Position numbers and translations under genes: made by a program
Part shown: in pieces, positions 15,594 through 24,669 of the stretch
Layout: the number at the start of each line of letters is the position of its first letter
How positions within the stretch are numbered: position 1 is the first letter of the stretch
The notes under the pieces: generated by a model
Told to the model about the DNA's origin: nothing
Database searches by the model: none
Seen by the model: only the letters and a program-made list of their open reading frames with translations
Assembly (NCBI RefSeq): GCF_005876955.1
Contig: NZ_SSCL01000004.1
Span: forward strand, 62,001-126,000
DNA length: 64,000 bases
DNA from: Sinomonas gamaensis
GTDB lineage: Bacteria; Actinomycetota; Actinomycetes; Actinomycetales; Micrococcaceae
Direction of reading: 5' to 3'

Positions 15594-16544
15594 ATGGCAC
15601 TCCATCAATCTCTCGACCGTGCTCCGGTGAGGCAAGTGCGGAAACCTTCGTCCGCTCGCCGCTCGGGTGCCGTGCGCCGTCGTGAGCAGGCGCTGGGCTG
15701 GGCGATGCTCGGCCCGGCGGTCCTGCTCCTGATCCTGTTCGTCGTGGTGCCGGCTCTGCTCGCCTTCGGACTGGCCTTCACCAATGCCCGGCTATTGGCC
15801 CCGTATGCGCCGTCGTTCGTCGGCCTGGACAACTTCGTCCGTCTTTTCCAGGACGAGACCTTCTGGCACTCGCTGCTCAACGTCGCCTACTTCGCCGTCG
15901 TCGTGGTGCCCCTGCAGTCCGGGGTTGCCCTGGGCATGGCGCTGCTGATCAACGTCAAGGTCCGCGGGGTGAACTTCTTCCGGACGCTCTACTTCCTCCC
16001 GGTCGTCACCTCGATGGTGGTCGTCTCGCTCCTGTGGCTGTTCATGTACCGGCAGGAAGGGCTGCTGAACGAGATCATCGCGAGGGTCACGTTCGGCCTC
16101 GTCCACGGCCCCGACTGGCTCAACAACACCTCGACCGCGATGCCGGCCATCATCCTCATGTCCGTGTGGCAGGCCGCCGGCTTCCACATGATCATCTGGC
16201 TCTCCGGTCTGCAGACCATTCCGGCGGACCTCTACGAGGCCGCGGCGATCGACGGCGTCGGCGGGTGGCAGCGGTTCCGCTTCATCACGTGGCCGAGCCT
16301 GCGGCCCACCCGGAACCTGATTCTCGTGACGATCACCATCCAGGCGCTGAGCCTCTTCACCCAGATCAACGTGATGACGCAGGGCGGGCCGCTCGACTCC
16401 ACGAGCACCATCGTGTTCCAGGCAGTTCGGGCGGGGTTCCAGCAGCAGGAGACCTCGTACGCCTCGGCGATCTCCCTCGTCTTCTTCGTCCTCGTGCTCA
16501 TCGTCTCCGGCGTCCAGCGCTACCTCACCCGAGAGAAGTCCTGA
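15594..16544 (+). CDS. Sugar ABC transporter permease (MalF/UgpA type)
   Basis: 316 residues with six hydrophobic helices and an N-terminal basic tail. The EAA loop is DLYEAAAIDGVGGWQRFRFI with a downstream TWPSL. It starts 3 nt after the binding-protein stop. No ATPase gene is in the operon, so a shared MsiK-type ATPase encoded elsewhere probably powers it, which is common in actinobacteria (inference). Confidence 0.94.
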   Translation: MALHQSLDRAPVRQVRKPSSARRSGAVRRREQALGWAMLGPAVLLLILFVVVPALLAFGLAFTNARLLAPYAPSFVGLDNFVRLFQDETFWHSLLNVAYFAVVVVPLQSGVALGMALLINVKVRGVNFFRTLYFLPVVTSMVVVSLLWLFMYRQEGLLNEIIARVTFGLVHGPDWLNNTSTAMPAIILMSVWQAAGFHMIIWLSGLQTIPADLYEAAAIDGVGGWQRFRFITWPSLRPTRNLILVTITIQALSLFTQINVMTQGGPLDSTSTIVFQAVRAGFQQQETSYASAISLVFFVLVLIVSGVQRYLTREKS

Positions 16545-16546
16545 CC

Positions 16547-17473
16547 ATGGCCACCGTTCAACTCGACCCAACCGCCGTCGCCCGCAAATCCGCAACACGA
16601 GGCCTCCGCCCCGGAACGGGCATTGGCGGCTGGGTCCTCCGGATCGCGCTTGCGATCGTGTTCAGCTTCCCGCTCCTGTTCATGTTCGTCTCCTCGCTCA
16701 AGCCGGATCAGCAGATCTTCGGCGACCTGTCGTCGATCGCGGCGTTCCTCCCGGTCGGGCACCTCTCGCTCGACAACTACGGAGCCGTGTTCGACCGGGT
16801 CCCAGCAGCGCGCTTCCTCGTCAACTCCGTGGGCGTCTCCGTGGTCACCGTGGTGCTCGGCGTGATCATCAACTCGATGGCAGCGTTCGCGCTCTCCCGG
16901 ATGCGGGTCCGGGGCAAGGCCGTGATCCTCACGCTCATCATCGCCACGCTCATCGTGCCGTTCGAGACGCTCGCCCTCCCGCTCGTGTGGTGGGTCAACC
17001 AGCTCCCGTGGCTGCAGTTCGACGGCTTCAACCTCACCCTCACCCAAGGGTGGCTCGACACGTACCGCGTGCAGATCGTGCCGTTCATCGCGAACGCGTT
17101 CTCGGTCTACCTCTTCCACCAGTACTTCGAGTCCATCCCGAAGGAGCTCGACGAAGCCGCCCGCGTGGACGGCGCCAGCTGGTTCACGATCTACCGCAAG
17201 GTGGTCATGCCGCTCTCCGGCCCGGCTGTCGCCACGGTCGCGATCCTCACCTTCCTGCCTGCTTGGAACTCGTACCTGTGGCCGCTCATGGTGGTGCAGA
17301 GCGAGGAGCTGCGGCCGGTGATGATCGGTGTGCAGTACTTCTTCCAGCTCAACGTCTCGTGGGGCCAGGTCATGGCGTACACATCGATCATCACGCTGCC
17401 CGTCGTCGCGCTCTTCATCGCCTTCCAGCGGGCGTTCGTGAACAGCATCGCCTCAAGTGGGGTGAAGGGGTGA
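16547..17473 (+). CDS. Sugar ABC transporter permease (MalG/UgpE type)
   Basis: 308 residues from the ATG at 16547, 2 nt after the previous stop. The EAA loop is ELDEAARVDGASWFTIYRKV followed by MPLSGPAV. It forms the second half of the pore. The stop overlaps the GTG start of the kinase gene. Confidence 0.94.
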   Translation: MATVQLDPTAVARKSATRGLRPGTGIGGWVLRIALAIVFSFPLLFMFVSSLKPDQQIFGDLSSIAAFLPVGHLSLDNYGAVFDRVPAARFLVNSVGVSVVTVVLGVIINSMAAFALSRMRVRGKAVILTLIIATLIVPFETLALPLVWWVNQLPWLQFDGFNLTLTQGWLDTYRVQIVPFIANAFSVYLFHQYFESIPKELDEAARVDGASWFTIYRKVVMPLSGPAVATVAILTFLPAWNSYLWPLMVVQSEELRPVMIGVQYFFQLNVSWGQVMAYTSIITLPVVALFIAFQRAFVNSIASSGVKG

Positions 17474-18378
17474 GCGTGGCTCGAGCGCTGAATGTCCTTA
17501 CTGTAGGCGAGGCGCTTACCGACATCATCTGCACCCGAGATGGACGGTGGGAGCATCCGGGCGGCTCGCCCGCGAACGTCGCGCTCGGCCTCGCGCGGCT
17601 CGGCGTGCCGACGTCGTTCCTCACCGCGCTCGGCCGGGACGCGCGCGGCGAGGCGATCGCCGCCCGCCTCGCGGGGGCTGGCGTCGAGATCCTGCCCGAG
17701 TCGTGGTCGCTCGCCTCGACGTCCACCGCGAGCGCCCAGATCACGGACGACGGCGCAGCCCACTACGAGTTCGACCTCGCCTGGGAGCTTCCCGCCGAGG
17801 TTGAGCTTCCGGTGGCGGACCACGTCCACGTCGGCTCGGTTGCGGCGTTCCTCGCCCCGGGCGCCGATCGGGTGGAGGAGCTGGTCCGGGAGTTGCGCGA
17901 GGTCGCGACCGTGAGCTTCGATCCCAACATCCGCCCCGCCCTCGTCGGCCCGGCCTCCCAAGCGCGGGAACGGTTCGAGCGGCTCGCGGCCCTGGCCGAC
18001 GTCGTCAAGCTCAGCGACGAGGATGCGCAGTATCTGTACCCGAGACTCGAGGTGGGCGAGGGGGCAGGCGCCATTCTGGCGCTCGGCCCGCGCGTCGTCG
18101 CCCTCACGCTCGGCGCGCGAGGTTCGCTGCTCGTCTCCGGCAGCGGCAGCGTGGAGGTTGAGCCGGTTCCGACGACTGTCGTCGACACCGTGGGCGCTGG
18201 CGACAGCTACATGTCCGCACTGCTCCACGCCCTGCTCGCGGCGGACCGGCCGCGCCTCGAGCCCTCGGGCTCCGACGAGCTCGCTGCGGCCGGCGCCTAC
18301 GCCGCCAGAGCAGCCGCCATCACCGTTTCGAGGGCCGGCGCTGAACCGCCCGCCCTCCTTGAAGAACTGAGCCGATGA
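17470..18378 (+). CDS. PfkB-family carbohydrate kinase, probable fructokinase
   Basis: 302 residues from a GTG at 17470 that overlaps the permease stop (GTGA); a second GTG at 17476 is also possible. The ribokinase-fold signatures are GGSPANVALGLARLG near the N-terminus and VVDTVGAGDSYMSAL (catalytic Asp in GAGD) near the C-terminus. Within an operon for a fructose-releasing hydrolase, phosphorylation of fructose is the likely reaction, although 2-keto-3-deoxygluconate-type kinases share these motifs. Confidence 0.9.
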   Translation: MSVARALNVLTVGEALTDIICTRDGRWEHPGGSPANVALGLARLGVPTSFLTALGRDARGEAIAARLAGAGVEILPESWSLASTSTASAQITDDGAAHYEFDLAWELPAEVELPVADHVHVGSVAAFLAPGADRVEELVRELREVATVSFDPNIRPALVGPASQARERFERLAALADVVKLSDEDAQYLYPRLEVGEGAGAILALGPRVVALTLGARGSLLVSGSGSVEVEPVPTTVVDTVGAGDSYMSALLHALLAADRPRLEPSGSDELAAAGAYAARAAAITVSRAGAEPPALLEELSR

Positions 18379-19802
18379 CTTCAACCACCACGCGCGACCG
18401 CTACCGGCCGCGCCTGCACTACACGCCTGCCCGGAACTGGATCAACGACCCCAATGGGCTCGTGTTCCACCGCGGCGTCTACCACCTCTTCTACCAGCAC
18501 AACCCGTTCGGGACCGACTGGGGCAACATGTCCTGGGGCCACGCGACCTCCCCCGATCTGCAGAGCTGGACCGAGCAGCCGGTGGCCATCCGCTGCGATG
18601 AGTCCGAGTCGATCTTCTCGGGGAGCGCTGTCGTGGACGAGTCCAACACGTCTGGACTCGGCGACGGTGTGGCGCCGCCGATGGTCGCGGTCTACACGAG
18701 CGCCTATGGGCCGTCGTCGCCCCGGCCCGGCGTCCAGGCCCAGTCCCTCGCCTACAGCCTGGACGAGGGCCAGACGTGGACCAAGTACGCGGGCAACCCC
18801 GTCCTGGACCGAGGCTCGGCCAACTTCCGCGACCCGAAGGTGTTCCGGTACGAGGGCCCGGCGGGGGCCTATTGGGTGATGGTCGCTGTCGAGGCGGAGG
18901 AGCAGCGAGTGCTCCTGTACAAGTCGGCGAATCTGATCGACTGGGAATTCCTGAGCGACTTTCGCATGGCGGCCCCTGGGATCGGCGTGTGGGAGTGTCC
19001 CGACCTGTTCGAGCTGCCCGTCGACGGCGAGCCGGGACGAACCGCGTGGGTGCTCGTGGTGAGCACGAACCCGGGCGGGGTGGCCGGCGGGTCCGGGACG
19101 CGGTACTTCCTCGGAGAGTTCGACGGCGTGCGATTCGCCGAGATTCCGGGCAGCCGGTCCTGGCTGGACTGGGGTCGTGACTACTACGCAGCCGTCTCGT
19201 TCAATGGCCTGCCAGCTCCCGACGCCGGGCCCGCCCGTCGCGTCATGATCGGGTGGATGAACAACTGGGACTACGCCGCGGCGACCCCGACCGACGCGTG
19301 GCGCAGCGCCATGTCGCTGCCGCGGGAGCTCGCGCTCCGCAACCTCGACGGACGTCTGCGGCTGATCCAGCGGCCCATCGTGCCGCCGTCGTCCGATCCA
19401 ACCCAGGCGCCCAGAGTGGTGCTGCCGCGCGGCGAGGCGTGCCGGGTGCGCGTGGGTGCGTTGCCTGGGGGCTCCTTCGGCGTGCGGTTCGGCTCGGGCG
19501 ACGGCGACGCAGCGATTCTCGCTGTCGATGCCGCGGCCCGCGAGGTGCGGCTCGACCGGACCTCGTCCGGGCTCGTGGACTTCCATGAGGGCTTCGCGTC
19601 GGTTGAGCGCGCGCCGCTCGACACTGTCGACGGCCGCGTCGAGCTCGACGTCTTCATCGACGCCTGCTCGCTCGAGGTCTTCGTGCAGGGCGGCCTCGCG
19701 ACGATCACCGACCTCGTGTTCCCCCGCGGGGAGCAGCTCGAGATCGAGGTGTTCGCCGACTCGGAGGCGACGGTGGACGTGTTCGAGGTCGGGCGGCTCT
19801 AG
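18375..19802 (+). CDS. Glycoside hydrolase family 32 (cytosolic sucrose/fructan hydrolase)
   Basis: 475 residues. The GH32 catalytic set is intact: nucleophile D25 in NWINDPNGL, transition-state stabiliser D153 in FRDPKVF, and acid/base E207 in WECPD, followed by a C-terminal beta-sandwich (about 330-475). There is no signal peptide, so it acts on imported oligosaccharides in the cytosol. Its ATG overlaps the kinase stop by 4 nt. Sucrose or sucrose-6-phosphate versus short inulin/levan cannot be separated by eye, although import through an ABC (not PTS) system argues for unphosphorylated substrate. Confidence 0.92.
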   Translation: MTSTTTRDRYRPRLHYTPARNWINDPNGLVFHRGVYHLFYQHNPFGTDWGNMSWGHATSPDLQSWTEQPVAIRCDESESIFSGSAVVDESNTSGLGDGVAPPMVAVYTSAYGPSSPRPGVQAQSLAYSLDEGQTWTKYAGNPVLDRGSANFRDPKVFRYEGPAGAYWVMVAVEAEEQRVLLYKSANLIDWEFLSDFRMAAPGIGVWECPDLFELPVDGEPGRTAWVLVVSTNPGGVAGGSGTRYFLGEFDGVRFAEIPGSRSWLDWGRDYYAAVSFNGLPAPDAGPARRVMIGWMNNWDYAAATPTDAWRSAMSLPRELALRNLDGRLRLIQRPIVPPSSDPTQAPRVVLPRGEACRVRVGALPGGSFGVRFGSGDGDAAILAVDAAAREVRLDRTSSGLVDFHEGFASVERAPLDTVDGRVELDVFIDACSLEVFVQGGLATITDLVFPRGEQLEIEVFADSEATVDVFEVGRL

Positions 19803-22105
19803 GCCGGGTTGCTCCCAACTGCGAGGCGCGGGGACATCTCCGCAGCCTGCCGGAGCGCCTCGATCATGCTGCGGACGTCCACTATGCCCTTGCCCGCGAT
19901 GTCGAACGCCGTGCCGTGGTCCACCGAGGTGCGGATTACCGGAAGCCCCACGGTGATGTTGACGCCCTCCTCGATGCCCAGAACCTTGACGGGGCCGTGG
20001 CCCTGGTCGTGGTACATGGCAACGATCAGGTCGTAGTCGCCGCGCCCGGCCAGGAAGAAGGCGGTGTCGGCGGGAAGCGGTCCCCGGGCATCGATGCCGT
20101 CGGCCTGGAGCCGCTCGATGGCCGGGACGATCTTCTCCTCCTCCTCGCCGTAGCCGAAGAGGCCGTTCTCTCCCGCATGCGGGTTGATGGCGCAGACTCC
20201 GATCTTCGGCTGCGCGACTCCTGCCCGCTTCATGGCCTCGTTGCCACGACGGACCGTGCGCTCGACCAGCCCTGGCTCGATCATGCGGATCGCGTCGACA
20301 AGGCCGACGTGCGTGGTCACGTGGATGACCTTCACCTTGGGCGTCGAGAGCATCATGGAGACCTCGTCCACTCCCATGAAGTGGGCCAACAGTTCGGTGT
20401 GCCCCGGGAAAATATGCCCGGCTTTGTGCAGGGCAGCCTTGTTGAGCGGGGCGGTGCAGATGCCCTGGACCTTGCCGGCCATCGCGAGCTCGCACGCGAT
20501 CCTCACGTAGTGGTACGCGGCGTTGCCCGCCTCGGCGGATTCCTGTCCCCACGGGAGGTCCTCGGGCAGGAGCTCCGGGTCGATGACGTTGATCCGGCCA
20601 GGAGTGAAGTCAGCCTCTTCGACGCCGGAGACCGTGGCGATCTCGGCGGTGGCACCGAGCGCCTCTGCAGCGAGACGCAGCCGGCGGGCGTCCCCGATCA
20701 CGACCGGGCGGCTGTCCGCGTAGGCACCGGGGTGGATCAGGGCGCCTACGGTGACCTCCGGTCCGACCCCGGCGCCGTCGCCCATGGTGACGGCGAGGTA
20801 GGGGCGGTCATCGTTCTCATTCGTCATGCGGACCTCCGGAGTTTCTTCTGGGTCGTGGATTGTCCCGTGCAGCTGGATTGCCCGGTAGAGCTCGGCCAGG
20901 GCGAGCGGGTCCCCGAAGCTGCCGGGCTTCGTGGCGACGAGCCTGCCGTCGTCTGCCGTGCTGACCACGGCGCCGTGCTGGACCGCGGTGTGCGGGACAA
21001 GGGAGGAGATGCCGAGGGCATTCAGGACTTCGCGGGCGGTTTCCCCGCCGGTGAGGATGAGGTCCGTGGGGAGGGCCCGTTGGGCCTCCTGTGTCAGGCG
21101 CACGAGCTGGCCGACGATCTCCGCGGAGCGAGCGGGATCGATTGGGGCGGCGACGGTGAGCGCAACGCACCGGCCTCCGGCGAGGGATTCGCGGATGATC
21201 TTCGCCCCTTCCTGCCCTGAGGAGAGGTCGACGACGTCGAATCCCGCCTCGGCGAGATGCGCCACCTGCCGTCGGGCTACTGGGGAGGCCGAGCCGACGA
21301 CGGCGAGGACCGCACCCCGGCTGTTCCGGCTGGAGCGTGGGCCGAGGTCGGCGGGAAAGTGCGCGGTGTGCGCAGTTTCCTCTGCGAGGCGCCGCGCCAG
21401 GAGGCCTGCCAGTTGGCCCGTCCCGGCGAGGGCGATGGGCCGGTCTGAAAAGAAGTCGAGTCCCAAGAGCGTCTCGACGACGGCGCCGAGGTCGGCGTCG
21501 GTCTCCCCGTCCACGACGGCGATGACGGGGCCCGGGCTGCGAAGCGCAGCCCTGAGCCGGTCGGTGAAGTCGGCGGAGCGGACCTCGTCGAGCTGAACAA
21601 ACCGGACGTCGGCGCCTGCAGGGAAGAGCTCGCCCAGGTCCTCCGGGGGACGCCGCGATTCGGCGGCCCAGAGCCGCGAGCTGTGGAGCGGGCGGCCCTC
21701 CACGAAAGGCTTGGACGCCACGACGGTCCTCTTCATGGCCGGGAGGGCGCCGGCCAGCACCACGTGGTAGCCGAGTTCCCCCAGGGCCGACAGCTCGGGT
21801 CCGAGGTTTCCTCGCCAGAGAGAATCAGTTTTCTTGAAGACGAGCGCTCCGCCGCCGAGCTGGGTGACACCGGCCTTCACGACAGTCTTCACTGCAGCCC
21901 GTGCGGCGTGCGCGGAGGCGCCGCGGCTATGCGTGTCCACGACGGCGACCTCGCACCCACCGCCGGCGGAATCCGGAAGGCGCGCTTCCGTCGTCGTCAG
22001 CATGATGCGCACGGAGAAGCCCTGGGCGGCGAACTGGTGGCCGACTTCGGCGGCGCCTGAGAAGTCGTCCGCCTGGACCAGAACCGTGGGTGAGAGCAGC
22101 ATCAT
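19799..22105 (-). CDS. Fusion: four-carbon acid-sugar kinase (OtnK/DtnK-like) plus PdxA-type dehydrogenase
   Basis: About 768 residues in one frame. Residues about 1-415 form a four-carbon acid-sugar kinase (QADDFSGAAEVG at the start, LVFKKTDSLWRGN, and later LILTGGETAREVLNALG). From M429, counted from a TTG at 22111, a complete PdxA-type protein follows (AVTMGDGAGVGPEV, FPGHTELLAHF, TTHVGLVDAIR, VDHGTAFDIAGKG with the metal histidines). In the known D-threonate/erythronate pathways separate proteins phosphorylate the acid and then oxidatively decarboxylate it; here both steps are on one chain. A GGAGG lies just before the internal ATG at 20827, so free PdxA may also be made. The start is uncertain among TTG 22111 and ATG 22105 or 22102. 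The stop overlaps the convergent GH32 stop by 4 nt. Confidence 0.88.
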   Translation of the reverse strand: MMLLSPTVLVQADDFSGAAEVGHQFAAQGFSVRIMLTTTEARLPDSAGGGCEVAVVDTHSRGASAHAARAAVKTVVKAGVTQLGGGALVFKKTDSLWRGNLGPELSALGELGYHVVLAGALPAMKRTVVASKPFVEGRPLHSSRLWAAESRRPPEDLGELFPAGADVRFVQLDEVRSADFTDRLRAALRSPGPVIAVVDGETDADLGAVVETLLGLDFFSDRPIALAGTGQLAGLLARRLAEETAHTAHFPADLGPRSSRNSRGAVLAVVGSASPVARRQVAHLAEAGFDVVDLSSGQEGAKIIRESLAGGRCVALTVAAPIDPARSAEIVGQLVRLTQEAQRALPTDLILTGGETAREVLNALGISSLVPHTAVQHGAVVSTADDGRLVATKPGSFGDPLALAELYRAIQLHGTIHDPEETPEVRMTNENDDRPYLAVTMGDGAGVGPEVTVGALIHPGAYADSRPVVIGDARRLRLAAEALGATAEIATVSGVEEADFTPGRINVIDPELLPEDLPWGQESAEAGNAAYHYVRIACELAMAGKVQGICTAPLNKAALHKAGHIFPGHTELLAHFMGVDEVSMMLSTPKVKVIHVTTHVGLVDAIRMIEPGLVERTVRRGNEAMKRAGVAQPKIGVCAINPHAGENGLFGYGEEEEKIVPAIERLQADGIDARGPLPADTAFFLAGRGDYDLIVAMYHDQGHGPVKVLGIEEGVNITVGLPVIRTSVDHGTAFDIAGKGIVDVRSMIEALRQAAEMSPRLAVGSNPA

Positions 22106-22122
22106 CCTCAAGCATGACAGAC

Positions 22123-22160
22123 TTGCGTGAAACGCGCAGTATTGTTTGCGTGATCGCGCA
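22123..22160. promoter_or_regulatory. Direct-repeat pair between the kinase-PdxA gene and the DeoR gene
   Basis: TTGCGTGAAACGCGCA (22123-22138) and TTGCGTGATCGCGCA (22146-22160) are near-identical direct repeats with starts 23 bp apart in a 73-nt divergent gap. DeoR-family proteins often bind repeated sites of this kind; binding by the adjacent regulator is inferred. Confidence 0.6.
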
Positions 22161-22178
22161 TGACCCGGAGGGACTCGG

Positions 22179-22952
22179 ATGACAGCGGCGAAGGCCAGAC
22201 GAGACGAGATCTACCGATTGGCGGCCACCGCGGGCCTCGCCTCGGTCGAGGAACTGTCCCAACGGTTCGACGTGACAGCATCGACCATCCGCCGCGACCT
22301 CGCCCTGCTGCACGAGCAGGGCAAGCTCGCGCGCACGTACGGCGGCGCGCTCGCCATTGGCGCGCATCCTGAGGCCTCCCTGCGCCAGCGGATCGGGCAG
22401 GCCTTCGAGGAGAAGCAGGACATCGCCCAGTGGGCAGCCACGCGGGTCAAGCCGGGGGAGTCGATCCTGCTTGATGGCGGATCAACTGTCGGTGCCCTCG
22501 CCCATTCCCTGCAGGGTCACGACGACCTCAGTGTCACCACGCCTGCGCTCAATGTCGTGCAGGAACTGGCCGACTCGCCCGGCGTCCGCGTGGACTGTCT
22601 GGGGGGCCGTTTCCGCAGCGTCAGCCAGACGTTCGTTGGCCCGTTGGCCGAGGCGACGCTCGAGCGAATGACCTTCGACCGGGTCTTCCTCGGCGCCGAC
22701 GCCGTCACCGCGGACGACGGCATCTGCGAAGCAGACCACAGTCAGACCCGGCTCAAAGAGCTGATGGCGCGCAGGGGCCTCCACGTCTACGTGCTGGCGG
22801 ATTCCCGCAAGCTGGGGCAACGGCCATTCCATGCCTGGGCCCGCCTTCCCGTGCCGTGGACCCTTGTGACCGACGACGGCGCCGACCCGCACCAGCTTGC
22901 GCTCTTCCAATACGCAGGAGTCGCCGTGGCAGTGGTCGCCGCGCGAGGCTGA
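22179..22952 (+). CDS. DeoR-family regulator of the acid-sugar kinase/PdxA gene
   Basis: 257 residues from the ATG at 22179 (GGAGGGA upstream). A winged helix-turn-helix (VEELSQRFDVTASTIRRDLA, LHEQGKLARTYGGA) is followed by a sugar-phosphate sensor domain with GESILLDGGST and TFDRVFLGADAV. Divergent from the fusion gene, so probably its repressor, with a phosphorylated C4 acid as a plausible effector. Confidence 0.92.
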   Translation: MTAAKARRDEIYRLAATAGLASVEELSQRFDVTASTIRRDLALLHEQGKLARTYGGALAIGAHPEASLRQRIGQAFEEKQDIAQWAATRVKPGESILLDGGSTVGALAHSLQGHDDLSVTTPALNVVQELADSPGVRVDCLGGRFRSVSQTFVGPLAEATLERMTFDRVFLGADAVTADDGICEADHSQTRLKELMARRGLHVYVLADSRKLGQRPFHAWARLPVPWTLVTDDGADPHQLALFQYAGVAVAVVAARG

Positions 22953-23070
22953 GATGCTGGGCGTAAAGAGGGCGTCAAAATTCGGTCCCCCTGCGTTCGG
23001 GCTGCGTTAAGGACAGCGGCCGCCCGGCTTGCCCGGTGCTCTGATGGTCTTGGCGATCGGAGGGACTGGG

Positions 23071-23625
23071 ATGGACGGTCCGTTGGTGCTGCTGGACGAT
23101 GTCGGGGCGTTGCGCCTCTACGCCTCGGAGGCCGAACTGGCCGAATCGGGGGAGGACCCCGGCTCGACGCGCTGCGTGATCGGCCGGCACGGCGAGTACT
23201 TCCATCTGCTCTCGGACCCGGACGGTCGTCTCCATCTGAGCCGTCAGATCGGCACCGTCGCTCATGAGACCTTGTGGGAGCACCTGCGGCGCCAGCGCGA
23301 AGTCGCCCCCGAACTGCACCGGATCCTGCGACGGTTCCCCGAGTCGCGAGAGGATTTCCTCGCCGAGCTCTTCGAGGAGCTGAGCCTTGAGGCGCCGGGG
23401 GACCAGCGGGCGTGGACCGTCTCCTCCCACGGTCAGGTGTGGCATTGTCAAGGGCTTGATGGGGTGGACCGCGTCGTCGTCCAACGTGACGGCGTTGCGG
23501 AGGGCAAATTCGTCGTGCACGACCCCTATGGGCACTCCTACGTCCCGCGGGTTCTGAAGCACGGACCACTCGCCCGTCGCCTGCACGGCCGGCCCCTGTA
23601 CGTGGAGGTGGTTGGGCAGGAATGA
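23071..23625 (+). CDS. Hypothetical protein
   Basis: 184 residues from the ATG at 23071, chosen because GGAGGG lies 7 nt upstream and upstream in-frame residues look non-coding. Acidic, no signal peptide or membrane segment. I recognise no family. The first part (MDGPLVLLDDVGALRLYASE) and the segment CVIGRHGEYFHLLSDPDGRLHLS look beta-rich; the end has HDPYGHSYVPRVLKHGPLA. It is followed after 9 nt by a hydrolase gene and may be co-transcribed. Confidence 0.7.
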   Translation: MDGPLVLLDDVGALRLYASEAELAESGEDPGSTRCVIGRHGEYFHLLSDPDGRLHLSRQIGTVAHETLWEHLRRQREVAPELHRILRRFPESREDFLAELFEELSLEAPGDQRAWTVSSHGQVWHCQGLDGVDRVVVQRDGVAEGKFVVHDPYGHSYVPRVLKHGPLARRLHGRPLYVEVVGQE

Positions 23626-23634
23626 TGTGACGCC

Positions 23635-24489
23635 ATGAGCACCCTGACGTCGGCCGAGCGGGACGAGATCGCGGCTGCCAACGCGAGCGGGCACCGAACC
23701 GTGGTCTTCATCCACGGCCTGTGGCTCCTCTCGAGCAGTTGGGACCGCTGGCGTCGCCTCTTCGAGGATAACGGCTATGCCACGATCGCTCCGGGCTGGC
23801 CCGACGACCCACGCAGCGTGGAAGAGGCGCGGGAACACCCCGAGGTTTTTGCCAGGAAGATGGTCGGGCAGGTCACCGAGCATTACCTCGAGGCAATTGA
23901 CCAACTGGAGCATTCACCTGCGGTCGTCGGCCATTCGTTCGGCGGATTGATCGCGCAGAAGATTGCAGGCGAAGGCCGAGCATCGGCGACGGTGTCGATC
24001 GACAACGCGCCGTTCCAAGGCGTTCTGGCGCTGCCGCCATCGTCCCTGAAATCCGCCGCGCCCGTCTTGGCCCATCCGCGGAGCCTCACCCGGGGAGTGG
24101 CGCTGACGTTCGAGCAATTCGTGTACGGGTGGGCCAACAACCTCGACGAGGCCGAGGCGCGCGAGCTCTACGATACGTACCACGTGCCTGCGTCCGGCGT
24201 TCCACTGTTCCAGGCCGCCACGGCGAACCTCAATCCCTTCACTGAGACCAAAGTGGACACCAAGAATTCCGGGCGCGGACCGCTCCTGCTCATTTCCGGG
24301 GAGAACGACAACACCGTCCCCTCGGCCATCGTCGAGGCCAGCTACAGGATTCAGTCCAAGAACAGCGGCGTCACCCGCCTCGAACGGATTCCCGGCCGCG
24401 GCCACTCGCTCATCATCGATTCGGGCTGGCGGGAGGTTGCCGACGTCGGGCTCGAGTTCATTCAGGAATTCGCGCCGGCGGTGTTATGA
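23635..24489 (+). CDS. Alpha/beta-fold hydrolase
   Basis: 284 residues. The oxyanion region is VVFIHGLWLLSSSWDRW, the nucleophile elbow GHSFGG (Ser), a late Asp lies in LLISGENDNTVP, and the catalytic His in GRGHSLIIDSGW. The fold and triad are complete, so an active esterase/lipase-like hydrolase is expected; substrate unknown. No signal peptide. The stop codon lies at the edge of the repeat at 24525. Confidence 0.88.
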   Translation: MSTLTSAERDEIAAANASGHRTVVFIHGLWLLSSSWDRWRRLFEDNGYATIAPGWPDDPRSVEEAREHPEVFARKMVGQVTEHYLEAIDQLEHSPAVVGHSFGGLIAQKIAGEGRASATVSIDNAPFQGVLALPPSSLKSAAPVLAHPRSLTRGVALTFEQFVYGWANNLDEAEARELYDTYHVPASGVPLFQAATANLNPFTETKVDTKNSGRGPLLLISGENDNTVPSAIVEASYRIQSKNSGVTRLERIPGRGHSLIIDSGWREVADVGLEFIQEFAPAVL

Positions 24490-24524
24490 CCGTTCCTCGC
24501 CATCTGTCCGCCCGTGGCCACCCC

Positions 24525-24605
24525 GGCCGTCCCTGAGGGGCATAACCGTCCCGCAGCACCAACGGTTATGCCACTTTCAGACGGTCGAGGAGCCGAGGGA
24601 CGGCC
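24525..24605. repeat. GGCATAACCG double-palindrome element, copy 1
   Basis: Nested inverted repeats: outer arms GGCCGTCCCT (24525-24534) and AGGGACGGCC (24596-24605), inner arms GGCATAACCG (24539-24548) and CGGTTATGCC (24563-24572). The same inner arms occur at 47780-47813 and 56084-56117. This copy lies between the hydrolase stop and the Ku start. Confidence 0.7.
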
Positions 24606-24669
24606 AACCGTGCGGGTTTTCGACGGCGGCCTTCTCGCCAAGCCCCTGATTGTGCGGTTCACTGGGGAC

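Noticed and set aside
18381-20552. 723-codon leftward frame opposite GH32 and overlapping the PdxA part in another frame
   Set aside because: Low-complexity Arg/Gly/Pro-rich translation; the GH32 and PdxA frames carry intact catalytic motifs.
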